The position numbers were made by a program, and so were the translations under genes. Positions 20,270-33,654 of a stretch of 64,000 bases of DNA are shown piece by piece. Below the pieces are notes generated by a model. That model saw only the letters and a program-made list of their open reading frames with translations, did no database searches and was not told the DNA's origin. Numbering within the stretch: position 1 is the first letter of the stretch; every line of letters starts with the position of its first letter. Source of the stretch: Anisus vortex (lineage: Eukaryota; Mollusca; Gastropoda; Planorbidae); assembly GCA_949126835.1 (NCBI GenBank), contig OX421506.1, forward strand, positions 13,853,284-13,917,283. The letters are read 5' to 3'.

Positions 20270-21190
20270 GTACGTCTATATTAGACACGCTCTTCTGTTT
20301 TGAATAGTATTACATGTGACGGTTTAGTCTTACATTCTGGTTAGGGATTGAGTGTTATATTTTCTTGACTAGTTTGGACTAGATAAATGCCCTAATGCTC
20401 ATTGAAAAGACTTTTGCTTCTGGAAACAATACGTGTTTATTATTTTTTTTTTGTTTGTTTGTTACAGACGCTCTTTGTATTCATAAGGTAAACAATAAAA
20501 AAGGAACAAAAACTAAATACCGAAAAAAACGTTCTCACTACAATTTGTATTATATTATTGTTTGTTATATTCTCTTTCTCTTTTAACAAAACACATTGTA
20601 ATCATCCGTTTCTCTGTCATTTTGACGGGCATAACTCCTAGTATTTATAGAGTATATAAGAATTTTTTTTTTACGCTCGTGATCCTAAATATATTTTTTT
20701 CCACAAATTAATGCCTTCAAAAGTTTCAATGATCACACTTAAAAAAGATTGCATTAGATGTAACTTTCTCTTGGTATGTGGTAGTGTTTGAAATTATTTA
20801 CTAGCTTCTATTAAAGTTTACAGACGGTTCTTCGGGATATAAGATTATTACTTGCTAGGCCCAAAACTCCTGCATGGTGGCAGGGATTAGTCGGCGGCAG
20901 GGCTAGAACCGGGCTAATTTGTGGACCGTCCGGTGTACTAATTGCAGGACCAGACCATAACTATGCATATAAATATTGTGCGTTTTTAAACTTGGTTTTC
21001 GTAAAGTCTTTCATTAGGAGTTTCAACAAACGGGCTCTCTTTATAACATAGCGTATGTATTTTTATGACCCGCATTAAGAATGTTGCTAAAACTTCAGGT
21101 TAAACAGATGATAAATTTAAAATGAGCATCGAAACTTAATAACAGTTAATAAACTTTGACGAAATAATAAATGCAGCAGGAGAAAAGTGC
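20270..21190. other. Gene-free stretch
   Basis: Nothing coding was recognised. A fragment at about 20845-20950 (ACTCCTGCATGGTGGCAGGG and GCTAGAACCGG) looks like a second, different tRNA-like SINE, but only a piece. Confidence 0.4.
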
Positions 21191-21194
21191 CGTT

Positions 21195-21915
21195 TTAACG
21201 CCTTTCTAGCGGTCTCGATCTTGGGCGGCTCCCCTCAAATGGGCCCGTGTGAGACCAGCAGACTTTGCCTCGTTTTCAACTGACCTTCTCCAGGTTTGAT
21301 TTGGTTTGCCTCCCCTTTTTTTTTTCTTTCCCTGTGGGTTCCAGTCATGTGCATGTCTGGCCACATCGTCATCTTCTCTTCTAAAGGTGTGCTCCATACA
21401 TCCCCCACTTTCGTCACCAAATCTCCTTTCCGATTGGCTTTTGTCTAGATAGATCCCCACAGCTGGTCACTTTATACCTTTAATGGCCGTCTCATTGTTT
21501 TAGTAGGCCTACTCGTCTGAGACATCTATTTGGAGCTTGCTCGTATTTGCTTTAGTCACCTCCAAGTTGCAGAGTTATACATCAGACCTGCCTTAAACGT
21601 TTGTGTAATAGATTCTGATCGTGTTCTTTAGGGACAGTGCACTTGATTTCCATATAGGCCTATGGATGTTTAATGTACATTTTGCCTAGTCGATGCGACT
21701 TTTGTATGTCCTCATGGGATCCTCATTTTTTTTTATCACCACACTTCCGAAATGCGTACATTTGTTCGTATCTAAGACTTCCTCTTAGTCACAATTAATT
21801 CGCAAGACATCGGTTTTGCTTTTGTTTAATTGTAGTCCTAGCTGCCTGGCTTTTTGTAAATGTTGTAGCTTATGTGAGAGTTGGGTGATATCATCATCAA
21901 AGTATTTAAGTTTAT
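21195..21915 (-). pseudogene. Non-LTR retrotransposon (LINE) reverse transcriptase relic
   Basis: Reading the minus strand, the 5' part gives LKYFDDDITQLSHKLQHLQK and ARQLGLQLNKSKTDVLRIN, equivalent to the (Y/F)ADD palm motif and the GL-x-I-N-x-x-K-T-K-V box of RTE-like reverse transcriptases (first Ala replaced by Asp). The 3' part gives KKKKRGGKPNQTWRRSVENE and GLTRAHLRGAAQDRDR, the usual C-terminus of such ORFs (K-R-K-R-G-R-P-x-x-T-W-R-R). Frame breaks and stops separate the parts, so it is dead. Confidence 0.8.
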
Positions 21916-22179
21916 TGGTTAAGGTATATTGTTTACAGCTTCTATTTCTGAGAGGTGTTTTTTATGCATGACACGGATTCTTTGCCTTTTGTCGGGTGAA
22001 CGAGTTTATGTTAATAAAACAAAAGAACATTTTATTTTTTTAAATCTTGAAACGTATTGAGTTTTATGCATTGATTTCAATGTTGCAGGTTACGAACTTT
22101 TCAGATTATGAACCGAGCTCAGGACCGAATTAAGTTCGTAGCACGAGGTACCACTGTATGTGTTATTATTTCCATTTGG

Positions 22180-22285
22180 GGGTTGTCCATTAATTATGTC
22201 AATAAAATAGGGGGGGGGGGGGGGAAATGGGGTTCGAACAAGTTTGACAATTGTTGACATGTGGGAGGGGAGGGTCAAGATAAGC
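22180..22285. mobile_element. G-rich short element, second copy
   Basis: GGGGGTTGTCCATTAATTATG, a run of 14 G and GACATGTGGGAGGGGAGGG. Related to 17500-17620. Confidence 0.5.
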
Positions 22286-22299
22286 TGACATCAACAATG

Positions 22300-23590
22300 T
22301 TTTCTTTTTTTTTTTTTACTAAATTTAATAAATCAATAAATGGAAATTAGACGTGCGTTTGTATGACACACTCACATTCACTCTCTCTGGCCCGTCAACA
22401 GCCTAACATTTTAATCATAGATTAACTCTTATACTGCATCGCCTTCAGTTGTACTCTCACTATTCTGATCTGTACAAAATGTAAACTAAAGGTTATGGTT
22501 GGGGAGGGGTGCAAGGGGGCACATAGTGCAAGTGGAGTGGGGGCGGGGTGTTGTACTAATTGTGTGTGTATGGATGGGGGAGGGGGAATAGTGCATTATA
22601 AGGTTTATTCTGATATAGACCTATAAATGAATATATTTTTTGCTAACTACTAATATGCGAAAAGTTAAATTAAGGTCGATTAAATAGATCTATTTCATGA
22701 TTTCAAAGTTATTATTTTTAATTTTCTGGAAAAAAAAATGAATTGAAAAATGTATAAAAGTGGCAAATAGTGAAAGGTATGAGCGATAGGGGACAGGGAA
22801 GGTAAATAGTAAAATATGCGCTGGGGGGGGGGGGGTGAGATTGCAATATGCTTTGGCGAACGAACGGCGAAAACAGAAGGGCAATTTTAAGCTTGTGCAT
22901 AATTTCCCAACAACTAGCTTGGTATGAAAATATCCACAGTGAAACATAAATTAGATTCATTCAATATTTTTACAAAAGTAATAATAGTTGACAAAAGAAA
23001 CTCACGAAATATTGATAACAATCCTCGGATTGGAAAAAAAAGAGAGAAAATGAACAATTGAACAGTGGAACAAAATACGTTGGAAGCCACACGAATTAAT
23101 AATTATAATTTAATTTGCTGATTTTGTATCTAAAAATGTATGCGAAATCTCCGCTTAAAAAGACGAAATAATATATTTTTTTCAATTCAAGTAATAGAAC
23201 TTTTTAGGCATGTTACTATTTTATTAGCATTATTATTATTATTATTTCAAAATATACATCTACTAATAAATTATGTGTAGTTTTATATGTTTAAATCATA
23301 CAGAATGATTTTTTTTTTGTTTTGTGTAGTTTACTAAAGCAAACTATAAATAAACAGCACTTGTCACTAAATAACTTTATAATAAACGGTTTGTTTTCTC
23401 TGAACCGAATCATCGCTTGCACGTTAAGATGGTAGGAATGTGTGGACGGCCCACGGTGAATGAAGTCAACTATGCCTCAAACAAATAGTTAAATTCCTAA
23501 GGTAAAAAGACTGTTGTCGCAGCCTTAGCTCTTTATATGAATACAGCTTTAAATATTGAATCGCCTAACAACATCGGACTATCATCCTGC
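22300..23590. other. Gene-free stretch with G homopolymers
   Basis: Several G tracts (22500-22600 and 13 G near 22822) and AT-rich filler. No coding region or element with clear ends was recognised. Confidence 0.5.
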
Positions 23591-23603
23591 TTTGTAATGA
23601 AAC

Positions 23604-24025
23604 ATAGTTTTGTGCTTTTTAGTTTCGTTTAAAAGTTTTTTCGTAAAGATTTGAGATTATCAATTAGCTCTATAATTTTTGATCTAATGAAAAAAAAAAT
23701 TATGTACTTATCTAGCCTAAATAATTACATCCGTGTTCTTGCATTTTAAAAAATGGCTCTATGCATGTTTTTGTTGCTCAATGTCAAATGCGCTCTGAGC
23801 TTACTTTGTATTGAAATATAGTTTTGTGTTTCGTAGTTTAATTTTTTTAAGGTTTTAGTAAAGTTTTGAGATTATCAATTAACTCTATAATTTTTGATGT
23901 AATGAAAAAAAAATTATGTACTTATCTAGCCTAAAAAACAATATCCGTGTTCTTGCATTAAAAAAATTGGCTATATGGAGGTCTTTGTTAGTCAATGTCA
24001 AAACGCGCTCTGAGCTTACATTATG
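23604..24025. repeat. Tandem duplication, unit about 200 bp
   Basis: The segment TTGAGATTATCAATTAGCTC ... TTATGTACTTATCTAGCCTAA ... CCGTGTTCTTGCATT ... GCGCTCTGAGCTTAC occurs twice, starting near 23604 and 23815, with moderate divergence. Confidence 0.85.
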
Positions 24026-24554
24026 TTTGTTAGCAGCGTTATATACAAATACACTTATTATTATTATCATTATTACTATTATTGTGTTTTGTCTTATAAT
24101 ATTGTGTTCGTCTTCACTAATTGTAAAGAGTTTACATTCAATTTTTTCTTCATTGTTTTTTTGTACAAATGTAAAAGAGTTAAGATCAAAGTGTACACTC
24201 TAGGAGCTAGACTAATAAACTAAAAAAAAAAAAGACAGCCTTCTCTCACAGACAAAGAACAAGAGTAAAACATAAAGAAGAAATCAAAAGACTGGAGAGA
24301 CGAGATTAGAAAGAGAAACTACAAATAAAAAAAAGTAAAAAAAAAGAGAATTTAAAGGGGAGAGAAGTGGAGGAAGCGGAAGTGGCTGTAAAAAAAATGG
24401 TTAGAGCGATGGAAAGGGGGCGGGGCGGTGGGGGGGGGGGCGCAGGTTTTAAAAAATGATTTTAAAAATGAACAACAACAGATAAACTCTTTTTCTCTTT
24501 TTTTTTTTTCTTTTTTTTGGTAAACATAATTACATAGTCTAGTAATTTCTTTGT

Positions 24555-25560
24555 GTGAATGATATGCCTGTATTGTATATTATGCCGTATTTGCTATGTT
24601 TAGCGCGCAGCTGTGATGGCTGTTTCCAGAGGATGAGAAAAAGGTTACTTTAATATATATATATTTTATATATATATATATATATCATAGACTATAATAT
24701 ACATGGACCACTTGGTTTAGTATTTCTGCTATATGATGACTTGAAACACTGATTTTTGGAATTCCCGATTCTAAATAAAGTAATTGCTATGCAGGCAATA
24801 AAGTTATTTCTATGCAAGTTCCGTTTTATTTAATCGCTATGATTTTCTCAATGAAAAATTAAAATCGAAAGTTGTACAGAGCGGAAACATTTATAGATCA
24901 GTGTTGTGTGCGCACGGAAAAAGAACATAACTCTAAAAATAGAGCTAGCGGTCCATCTTATTATAGTCAATGATAATAGGATTAATAGGCCTACAAGTAT
25001 TCATTTAAAGTCGAAAAAAAATCGATTTTATAAAACGGAACTTGTATGACAATTACTTTATTTAGAATCGGGAATTGAAAAAAAAAGAAGATAATAGAAT
25101 AACAAACTAAAGCAAGCGGTCCATGTATATTATAGTCTATGCTTTAATGTATAATAATATAGGCTTAGTAATGGCGTGACAGAACGTGAGTTGTCAAGTG
25201 GTTTAATAATTCAATTTTCAGTCAGCTATATATAGTCGTTTGACATCCTATGCTTAATCAAGGTATCTCAAGAATTTACTTTTCAATATTTCAAATTAAA
25301 TGTATGTGACTAATACTAATAAAATGAATTTAAAATATGTATTGTAGGCTATTTGATTTATTTGCTATGTTTAGTGTGCAGCTCTGGTGGCTGTTTCCAG
25401 AGTATGACAAAAAGTTTATATTAATGTCTATAGTAATGGTGTTATAGAACGTGTGTTGCCAAGTAATTTAATAATTCAGTTGTCAGTCAGCTGATTGTGT
25501 CTAAATCAAGTCTTCAGTATTAATATAATCAAATTATCTAAAGAATTTTCTTGTTCAATA
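24555..25560. repeat. Diverged tandem duplication; first copy later invaded by a MITE
   Basis: TTTGCTATGTTTAGCGCGCAGC and GGCTGTTTCCAGAGGATGA (about 24590) recur at about 25363 as TTTGCTATGTTTAGTGTGCAGC. AGTAATGGCGTGACAGAACG (25167) recurs at 25432 as AGTAATGGTGTTATAGAACG. Copy 1 is split by MITE sequence (24689-25142); copy 2 is continuous. Confidence 0.75.
24689..24972. mobile_element. Palindromic MITE copy
   Basis: Left CATAGACTATAATATACATGG, right GCGGTCCATCTTATTATAGTC. A second partial copy follows at 25000-25142, ending GCGGTCCATGTATATTATAG. Confidence 0.8.
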
Positions 25561-25659
25561 TTTCAACTAGGCCTATAATGTAGACTATATGAATGATATT
25601 AATAGAATTATTATAGAATGTATGAAAAATGTGATTCCTAAAAGCTTTTTTTTTAAATT

Positions 25660-25795
25660 TCATTTCATTTGTAATTTCTATTCATGGAATAAAATTGTGA
25701 AAAGTTGTTGAATTTTGAATTTGTTGAAGTCATTTTATTTCATTTGTAATTTCTATTCATGGAATAAAATTGTGAAAAGTTGTTGAATTCAAAGC
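25660..25795. repeat. Direct duplication, about 75 bp
   Basis: CATTTGTAATTTCTATTCATGGAATAAAATTGTGAAAAGTTGTTGAATT occurs at about 25665 and again at about 25740, nearly identical. Confidence 0.9.
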
Positions 25796-26532
25796 TACTT
25801 ATTAAGCTTACGTAAGTATAGTGTGGATACAATTACTAAATAAGTTTTGGCTTTGAAAAAATCTCAGTAAATATATCAATAACGTAATCAACACTACGAT
25901 ACAAAAAAGGGTTTTATCAATAACTAGGCAATTTTTTTTAAAGTTTGTATTAACAATGGCTTTAAACTAATTTAAAACTATGACAAAGGTATTGATTTAT
26001 TACTCAAAACAATGTTAAGTTGCTGAATCTACCCGAAATTATGCTAGCTCACGTTCAATTTATTGAAGCAAAATGGGTCAAGTGTTGTTAGCTTAGAAAA
26101 TAATATTTGGCCCTATATGGAATCGTAGATTTTTTTCTTTGACCTGAAGACTGTAGCCCAAAAAAAAAACGTAACGGTGAGGCAGGCTGGATCCTGAAGT
26201 TAGTTCACCACACTGTTAATGAAACAACCCGGGTTTTAGCCATTCCCGCATTGCAGAAATTTTGGGACAAGGACGTAGCAATCTTCTATCTAGAAGGAAC
26301 GATTGTAAACTTACAAGTCAGGTCAAAAGCCGAAAAAAGTTTTTATTAGAATGTATCAGTTATTGCCTATTTCCCCTGGTGATGATGATGCGCAGTCGAA
26401 AAACTGCAGCAAAGCATATCAGAAGCAGCGTATTTAATAATAGATTATTTGGCCAGTTTGGTTTTAAAAGCAATAATTTGATTGGCAGTAAAGATCTATT
26501 TTATCGACCTAATGACAAACCCGCTTTTATCA

Positions 26533-26613
26533 TTAACCCTTCCCGTACCGACCTACTTCTATCTATGCTGCCTTCAGTTCCGCTATATACGCGCCCGGGA
26601 CTGTAAGGGTTAA
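26533..26613. mobile_element. 81-bp TTAA-flanked mini-element, copy 1
   Basis: TTAA, then CCCTTCCCGTACCGACCTAC ... GCGCCCGGGACTGTAAGGG, then TTAA. Inverted ends CCCTT/AAGGG and TTAA flanks are piggyBac-like. Copy 2 at 41805-41885 differs at two positions. Confidence 0.75.
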
Positions 26614-26619
26614 CTTACT

Positions 26620-27050
26620 TTTTTTTTATAAGCCCGGATATGGTCATGGAAATAGCATGGTCAACTTTGTTAGATTTGGACCAATCTTCTGCCTGAGTGG
26701 TTGTTGTATTAATACGTAGGGAATATAATAGTATCAATTGTACAAATTCAGTCGTAGCGCCACACCCTTATCTGCACCCATCCTTGCGCGAAATCTCCTA
26801 AATCCCTTTCCCCCTCACCCCCTTAAGTGGGTACGTCTTATAAAGAGGGCTCTTAATGGCCTTAATACATTAATGTTATTTAATGTTATTAATGTTAAAA
26901 TGTTCAGCCTATTGCAAGTTTACCAGTAGAATAAAAAAAAGTTAGATAACTATATGTATTGTTTAATATACGCATAGAATAGCCTCCTATAGATTTCATA
27001 CTACAATTAAATTTGAAAAAAAAAAAAAAGAAAACTTAATTATTTGCCTG
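26620..27050. other. Gene-free AT-rich stretch
   Basis: No coding region recognised. Short C-rich tract at about 26805. Confidence 0.5.
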
Positions 27051-27459
27051 ACAATGATGGTCAATGAAACAGTTCAACGAGTGACAAGTTGGATATACAA
27101 TAGAACATCAAGTAAAACTTTTTCCATCCGTACAAACAAACGTGTACAATTAGAAAAAAACAACAACAACAACAACAAGTAAATACAATACAAACAAACT
27201 GGTCTGCATAGTTAAATAAGTTAAGATAAGATTTCTTTATTGATACAAACAAATGGAAATGTGTCTTTATTAAAGATGTTTTGTCTTTCAGCATGTTTGA
27301 AACAATATAAAACAACTATCTGTACTCAAGCACAGAAATATACTTATCAAAATAGACTTACACGCACACAAGCACATAATTTAGCATACATGAAAGAGTT
27401 CATAAGTAGTCAGCTATTGTATAATATATAAGTATATTTCTATATATTTGTAATAAAAC

Positions 27460-27775
27460 ATTATATATCACAGAGAATTTAAAATATTTATTGAATCTGA
27501 CCCATAAAACTAATATATTATTGAGTATTGATTTAATATTCCTAAAATAGGACATATTAATTAAATATGACTTATAGGTTTATCTATCAAAGATTATTAA
27601 CATACTAAATTAAATATGATTTTTTTGCTAATCTATCACAGAATATTAAAATATCAATTAAATATGACTTATTCGCTAATCCATCACAAATTATTAAAAT
27701 ATTAATTAGATATGCGTATGACTTATTCGCTTATCTATCACAGAATATTAAAATATTAATAATATAAATATACAT
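27460..27775. repeat. Degenerate tandem repeat, about 60-bp unit
   Basis: Units of the type AATATTAAAATATTAATTA AATATGACTTATTCGCTAATC TATCACAG, about five diverged copies. Confidence 0.75.
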
Positions 27776-27779
27776 ACAT

Positions 27780-29235
27780 CAACAAAATGAACAAAAAATT
27801 TAATACAATACAATTATTCGACTTTACCTTGCGTCGGAATTAAACCTTTCATTTTTCAAAACTTTTATCAACTTTGAATCATTAGTGAAAACACATAGAA
27901 GGAAGAAAGTTTTGTGCAATTTTAAATTGTTCACCATCTACCGAATCGTGTTCCCCGAAAGTGAACCTATAGAATGAAACAACAGTAAAGGAACCCTGTC
28001 AGCCATTATAAATTGTTAAGAGCCTAGCTTTTTTTTATATATTTCATTGGAGCTAAACGTCCGCCAGGTAAATGACTCGGAGTGCTCGTAGGACCGTTTG
28101 ATGTGATGGGATCAAAGGGGAGCGACTCGAGCATTGCCGTCAAATGTAGTCGACGGTACAAGTAGAATGGCTTTTAAAACAAGTTGACTAAAGGAACTGG
28201 TTTTGGACATTTTTATTTATTTTATTTATAGAGAGAGAACGAACTCTTTCAATGGACGCATTTATATCATATTTATTAGCTATCGATTTAAAACAAGAAA
28301 TTAAAATAGTTTAATGCTAATTGTTGATCAGACTTTAAAAAGAGTTATTCCCCTTTGAAGTGAACAATTTTGATAACAGGAGTAAATAATTAATTATATG
28401 TTAGGTTTCCCCGTTTTTCGATTAGTTTCTTACTAGCTATAGGGCAGATTATATTTAAGCTATATAAACAGGGCCGGTTCAACCATTAGGCGAACTAGGC
28501 GGCTGCCAAGGGCGACCGACACATTTTTGGGACGACACTAAAAGCTATGAACAGATGCACGTGTAGTTGTAAATGCCATTTCTAGTTGTACGGTTGTTGT
28601 TTCCCTGGTTGTGTGATATGATCTGTTGTTTGAGATCAACGTGTGACTGATCAAAAGAATTAGTTATTGTTATGCGAGTTTACATATAATAATGAGCTGA
28701 GTTTCTAATTTTTTTTTAAGACTGTCTAGCTAGTTCACGTAAATTTGTTTATTGACATTTGATTTTGGTGTATAGAGTATGTTTATTTTAATTGAGTGAT
28801 ATTTATGACGTAATAAAGTTATGTTTTCTCGTAGTTTCTAGTACCGGTACACAATTTCTTTTGCATTCGGAAGGCTTCGGGAAAATCCATTTCTATTTTT
28901 GCACCAAAATCTATTTAAATGAATTCGTGCATACATTTGTTGATGTTGATTTCGGCGTTGTGTTTGTTTGTGCATAGCAACGAGTGGAATCATACATAAG
29001 TTCAAGAATTAAATTATTCTTTTAAACTTACTTCGAGTGGCTTGAGTTATTATAATAGTGAACAAGAACCTAGACAGAATACACAGAGGATGTGGAAATG
29101 TTCCAATATAGCCTACATACATCATTTGGAGGAAACAAAACATTTCTAGTAAGCGGCAGAATTGACACGGAGTTTGGGAAAACACGGATATATACAGCTG
29201 CAATTGCAGTCCATTTAAACAAACCAGAGCACGGT
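27780..29235. other. Gene-free stretch with one GC-richer unique block
   Basis: At 28045-28165 the sequence is GC-richer and unique and contains GGATCAAAGGGG, a TCF/LEF-like site; it is a possible regulatory block. At 28470-28560 lies one terminus of a transposon (CAGGGCCGGTTCAACCATTA), but its other end was not found. Confidence 0.4.
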
Positions 29236-29239
29236 GTAA

Positions 29240-29480
29240 GAGCAGCAGCGCATTCGACTGGCGTACCGACGGTCCTGTGTTCGAATCCTGGTGAAGGCTA
29301 GGATTTTGTCCCATGTGTAAAGACTGTCCTTGAGTCAACCCAGCTCTAATGGGTACCTGAATTTCGTTGGGGTAAAGTAAAGGCGGCTCGGCATTGTGCT
29401 GGTCACACAATGCCGTGGCCACATAAACGGATGAACGCTTCTTCACTGGCCCTATGGATCAATTCGGTCCGACGGGCTAC
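29240..29480 (+). mobile_element. SINE copy, plus orientation
   Basis: Box B GTGTTCGAATCCTGGTGAAG, then CCAGCTCTAATGGGTACCTG and GCTTCTTCACTGGCCCTATG. The open frames here are by-products of this element. Confidence 0.85.
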
Positions 29481-30138
29481 TACTTTAGAGATGTTAGCAC
29501 ATTTCAAATCTGAACCAAAACGTATACGAATAAATAAGAAATAATTTGCATACGAATGTGATGACGACAAGGCTTTCCAGGATCACAAACTGACATTAAA
29601 AATATAATTTTAGTTCTTTGTTTTTGACACGACAATACAATTGTGTTGTAGATTAAGATTACTATAGGGAATTGCGTTGCTAGCTTTAAGTCTTGAGATC
29701 CACGAGAAAAATGAGTAAAAGGGATCGAGTGATCATGTGACGAGAGTTGAATATATTTGAGTTAACTTCTAGATCTTGTCTGAACAAGACGTATATGAAA
29801 ATGTGTGTACTTATAATATGGACTTTGTGAAAATGTTTCTCCAAGATGGAATTATATTTGTATTTCTGATGTAAAGGATTTATATTTGTATGTGATTAAA
29901 CTAATGTGCTGCAAGCTGGAGTTACTGCAATTATTATACGTAAGAAATATTGTTTGAGTCTGTCTTATTAAGATAGAACGAAGTTACACACAAAACAAGT
30001 TGAAGCGAACAAGTATAGACTATTTTAATGAAGTGTATAATGGTCAACAAACAGACCCTTAAAATTGGTTGAAGAAAGATTCACTCTGATGTAAAAAAAA
30101 AAAAATCAAATCAATTCGGTATTTGATTTCCTCTATGA

Positions 30139-30659
30139 CAGCGGTTCGCCGTCTCACGCCAAAGTCATTAGGAAAACTAATAATTTCGATATAATATATT
30201 TTGACTGAGTCCGTGTTGTGCCTTCTTCTTCCATTTCCAAAATAATAATTTTTTTTATGAAACTGGGTTTTCCAGCTTGTTGGTTATCAAATACAGAAGT
30301 AGACTTGTTATGGAAGATTCTCTTCTTTGTGCTCTTGCAAGAGACTGCCCGAGAATTTCTAATCCGATGAGAAAAATGCAATCACAACATAAGCACTGAC
30401 GTTCGTGTTGTTATTGGAAATATATCCCACACTATAATATAGTTACATATGTTGTTTTTGTCATTCATTACTAGGCTTTTATTATGTTCAATTTATAACA
30501 ACGAAAATGCATCCTTCATATCAGATATTTACATTACAATTCATATCAATAGCTAATTACAGTTATAAGGTAACGACGAAAATAATTTTATGTTTGGGGT
30601 CACCACAATGTGAGAAGCTGTGTTAAAGGGTCGAGGCGTTAAGAAGGTTGGAACCACTG
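30139..30659. mobile_element. Possible hAT-type MITE (CAGCGGTTC ... GAACCACTG)
   Basis: Left CAGCGGTTCGCCGTCTCACG, right AAGAAGGTTGGAACCACTG; the right end clearly belongs to the 6717/10867 family. Flanking 8-mers match poorly, so the pairing of the ends is uncertain. Confidence 0.45.
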
Positions 30660-30989
30660 CCCTCAAAGTTAGCAAAATAAAACTAGCGAGGATGTTATGG
30701 AACATGGCTTGAATCTTGAGAAAGCTTCGCAACATGGAGTCGCTGGAGATATTGACGCAGTTGATCTGAATAAAGAATTGCAAACCATTTCAGGACAAGT
30801 TTCAAGATATTCATCGCCACAGTGTACATACAAAACTCTATATTGAAAATAAATATAACACTAAAGTGTCCACAACACTTTATTATATCTCTACAAAAAT
30901 CTACTTGACACTTCCAGATTCTGTGGCAAGAGGAGATCGCATCATTTCTAAGTCATGGAGCGAAGAATATGCTTTTTAAAAAAAAAAAA

Positions 30990-31225
30990 CACAACTTACT
31001 TCACACATAAACCACAACTTGCTTCATACATAAACCACAACTTACTTCATACATAAACCACAATTACTTCATACGTAAACAACAACTTACTGCATGCATA
31101 TACGACAACTTGCTTCATTCATAAACGACATTTTATTGAATATATAAACAACAACTTACTTCATACATAAACGACAACTAACTTCATACATAAACGTCAA
31201 CTTACTCCATACATAAAACGATAAG
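30990..31225. repeat. Minisatellite, about 22-bp unit
   Basis: Unit of the type CATAAACCACAACTTACTT, about ten copies that diverge to the right (ATAAACGACAACT variants). Confidence 0.9.
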
Positions 31226-31229
31226 ACTA

Positions 31230-33650
31230 CAGCCTGTAGGTTTGACTACATTGTTCAATTTAAAATAACAAAACTGGTTGTGAAAGTTGAAATCCTCGGA
31301 GTAGACAAAAATTTCATTGGCGGAATCACGTTCCATTCACCTGGAAAAAAAATATAAGGGAGGGAAGTTTTAGATCTTAGCCACATCACCATTTAAAAAA
31401 AAAAGTGAAATCAGTCTGCTTAGGTTTAGCCATAAACATGGCGACAATGAGAAACCTGTCGATGCGTAAAGGTAAGGGCTGAGGCGGAAGGAGGGCTTCT
31501 CTTTGATGTCATTGTTTAGCATTGTCAACCTTTGGTCATAAAAAAAAAATACGACATTGTGTTCTATACTTACTACCAGACTATCATACCACAATTATTT
31601 TTAAACTTTTAAACAATATTTAGGCCTACATTTAATACATTTATAAATGGTATATGCCTATGAGTACATAAAAGGCCCTTTAACGGATCGGGACAAAAGT
31701 CAAAGGCATAATTTATATAATTTGGAAACGTCCTCCAACAGAAATTTGTGTTATTACAACTATAGACCTATAGATTAATTAGTTAAATTATGTTTAAAAA
31801 AAATGTATTACTAATTATATTTAGGTTATAAACTGAAGTGCCATGTACAAAATATTCAGAATGATGTCCCTTTAAAAAACACTTTTAAATTATGTGTGTT
31901 CTATGTGTCTAGGTTTTCCCGTACTGCAAAATATTAGGCTATTATCTACTTTTTTATACTATTTAATTTTTGTTTCTTTTTTTCTCTATTCGATCTTATT
32001 AGGCCTACTGTTAATTTAATATTATTAATAAGTAGTCAAATGAACAAAACATATTGTAGTCATTCGTTTATCTCTCATTTTGAGGGGCATAACTACTACT
32101 TACATGTATAGTATTATCCTTGGAAGAAACTTTTTTTTTACCTTGCTTTTTGCAGTAAGTGCATGAAATTTGTGAGGTGTAACTTTTCTCTCATAGTTGT
32201 GGTTCTTTATTGGAATCTTGCTGCTGATTCCCACCTTATCGGTTGCTTGGGTTTGAATTGGTAAACTGTTGTGAAAAGAAGAATTCGTCTGCTTACGCTG
32301 CGGTCTTAAGCACGTCATCTTCGCCACTGTTTTTCGGTTATTTTCGGACGATCAGTCATTAACAGTTGTTATATAAATGTATCATTACCTCCCCTTGTTT
32401 TGCTATAACCTTTTATTTATAATGTCTTGTAAGTCGGTAATTATTATTGTACTTTTCTGTTTATCTTTTTCTAGAGAAAGGAAAGTCTTGTCCTTCTTTT
32501 ACTATACCGGTATCTGCGAAGACACCATTTAATTTTTAGAATGGATACATTTAGTTTAAATTGCTTTTTTCTCCTCAATTTGAATCTAGAAAATTATCTT
32601 CCCTTGTTAGTATAAATATGGGACAAGTTATTTATATATATAGAGAGAGAGAATAGTTAGTCAGTAGTTTAAGTGAAGCTTATTGTTAATAATATTGTTT
32701 TCTTTTTGTGGAATAAGTTTGTGAATGAATTTTTCAGGTGTGTTATAAACAAAGTCTTGTATTTTTAGAATAGAATAATGTAAAATTATTATTTACTGCA
32801 CGTAAGTGTTTCATTTTCATTTATACTTTACTTTTTATTAAAATTTATTTTATTTAATTCGTATCGTGTTTAGTTTTCTATTTCTTTATAAATATCTTAG
32901 TAAAATGTTTATAATTACAAACAATTCTTTTTTTCCCCTTGGATTGTTCCCCATAACGGATTGATAAGCTTGTGAATAATAAACATGACCAACCTTTCAG
33001 CAGCTTTGTAACTTTACATGAATCTCAAATCTTTGTAATATCAACACTCCACACTAATGTAATTTCAATCAAACATGAACATGCTAAATGTTGTATTGTA
33101 ACTTGCTAAATTCCATTGTAAAAATTAGAAGTTTAATTAGAGAGTAATTGCCCTTGATGGAGCAGACGAAAGGAGCTTGTAAGCCTGAAGCTTGTGTGCG
33201 TGAACCAAGATAAGTTTCTGTGTGATATTAGTGTAATATGAATATCATCAAGAGTTGTTTAGGTTTAAAATGTATTAAAGTGTTAAAAAAATAATTAAAG
33301 TAAGTACTTATTGATTATTTTTGTCTCCATTAAAGAGAATAAACAGTTTGCCTACTAAATGTGTATGAACTTAAAATAATAATGGCTATAAAGCACGATG
33401 CAGAAGATAGCCTTGGAGAATCAAATCAGAACGCTACTACAATAAAATAAAAGAAAGAACATTAACAGTAACTGTTGCTAAATTTCATTGTCCAAAAAAA
33501 AGAGATAACCTCAAATGTCTCTGCAAACATTTTCATTCAGATAATTTTCTAAATTTCCAAGATTTTTCTGATCATTTATCATTTTGTCTGATATGCTCAA
33601 TAGAATGAGGAAAAGTTAAATATTGGGACTTTAAAAAAAAAATACAGTTG
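31230..33650. other. Gene-free stretch, one weak coding candidate
   Basis: The only frame of interest is on the minus strand at 32318-32143: an ATG-initiated stretch TCLRPQRKQTNSSFHNS and onward, followed by AAAAGCAAG/GTAAAA that could be a donor. No homology was recognised and no partner exon found; treat as unproven. Confidence 0.3.
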
Positions 33651-33654
33651 GTAC

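Noticed and set aside
22204..22217. G homopolymers here and near 5708, 22822, 42104 and 50367 as G-quadruplex regulators
   Set aside because: Several belong to dispersed G-rich elements and none sits at a recognised promoter; no functional case can be made from sequence alone.
26262..26606. 114-codon frame as a gene
   Set aside because: It runs into the 81-bp TTAA mini-element and its residues show no family pattern.
29009..29446. 145-codon minus frame
   Set aside because: It is largely the antisense of a SINE copy.
32143..32327. Minus-strand exon candidate with a donor-like end
   Set aside because: No acceptor with a pyrimidine tract and no partner exon; kept only as a weak note.
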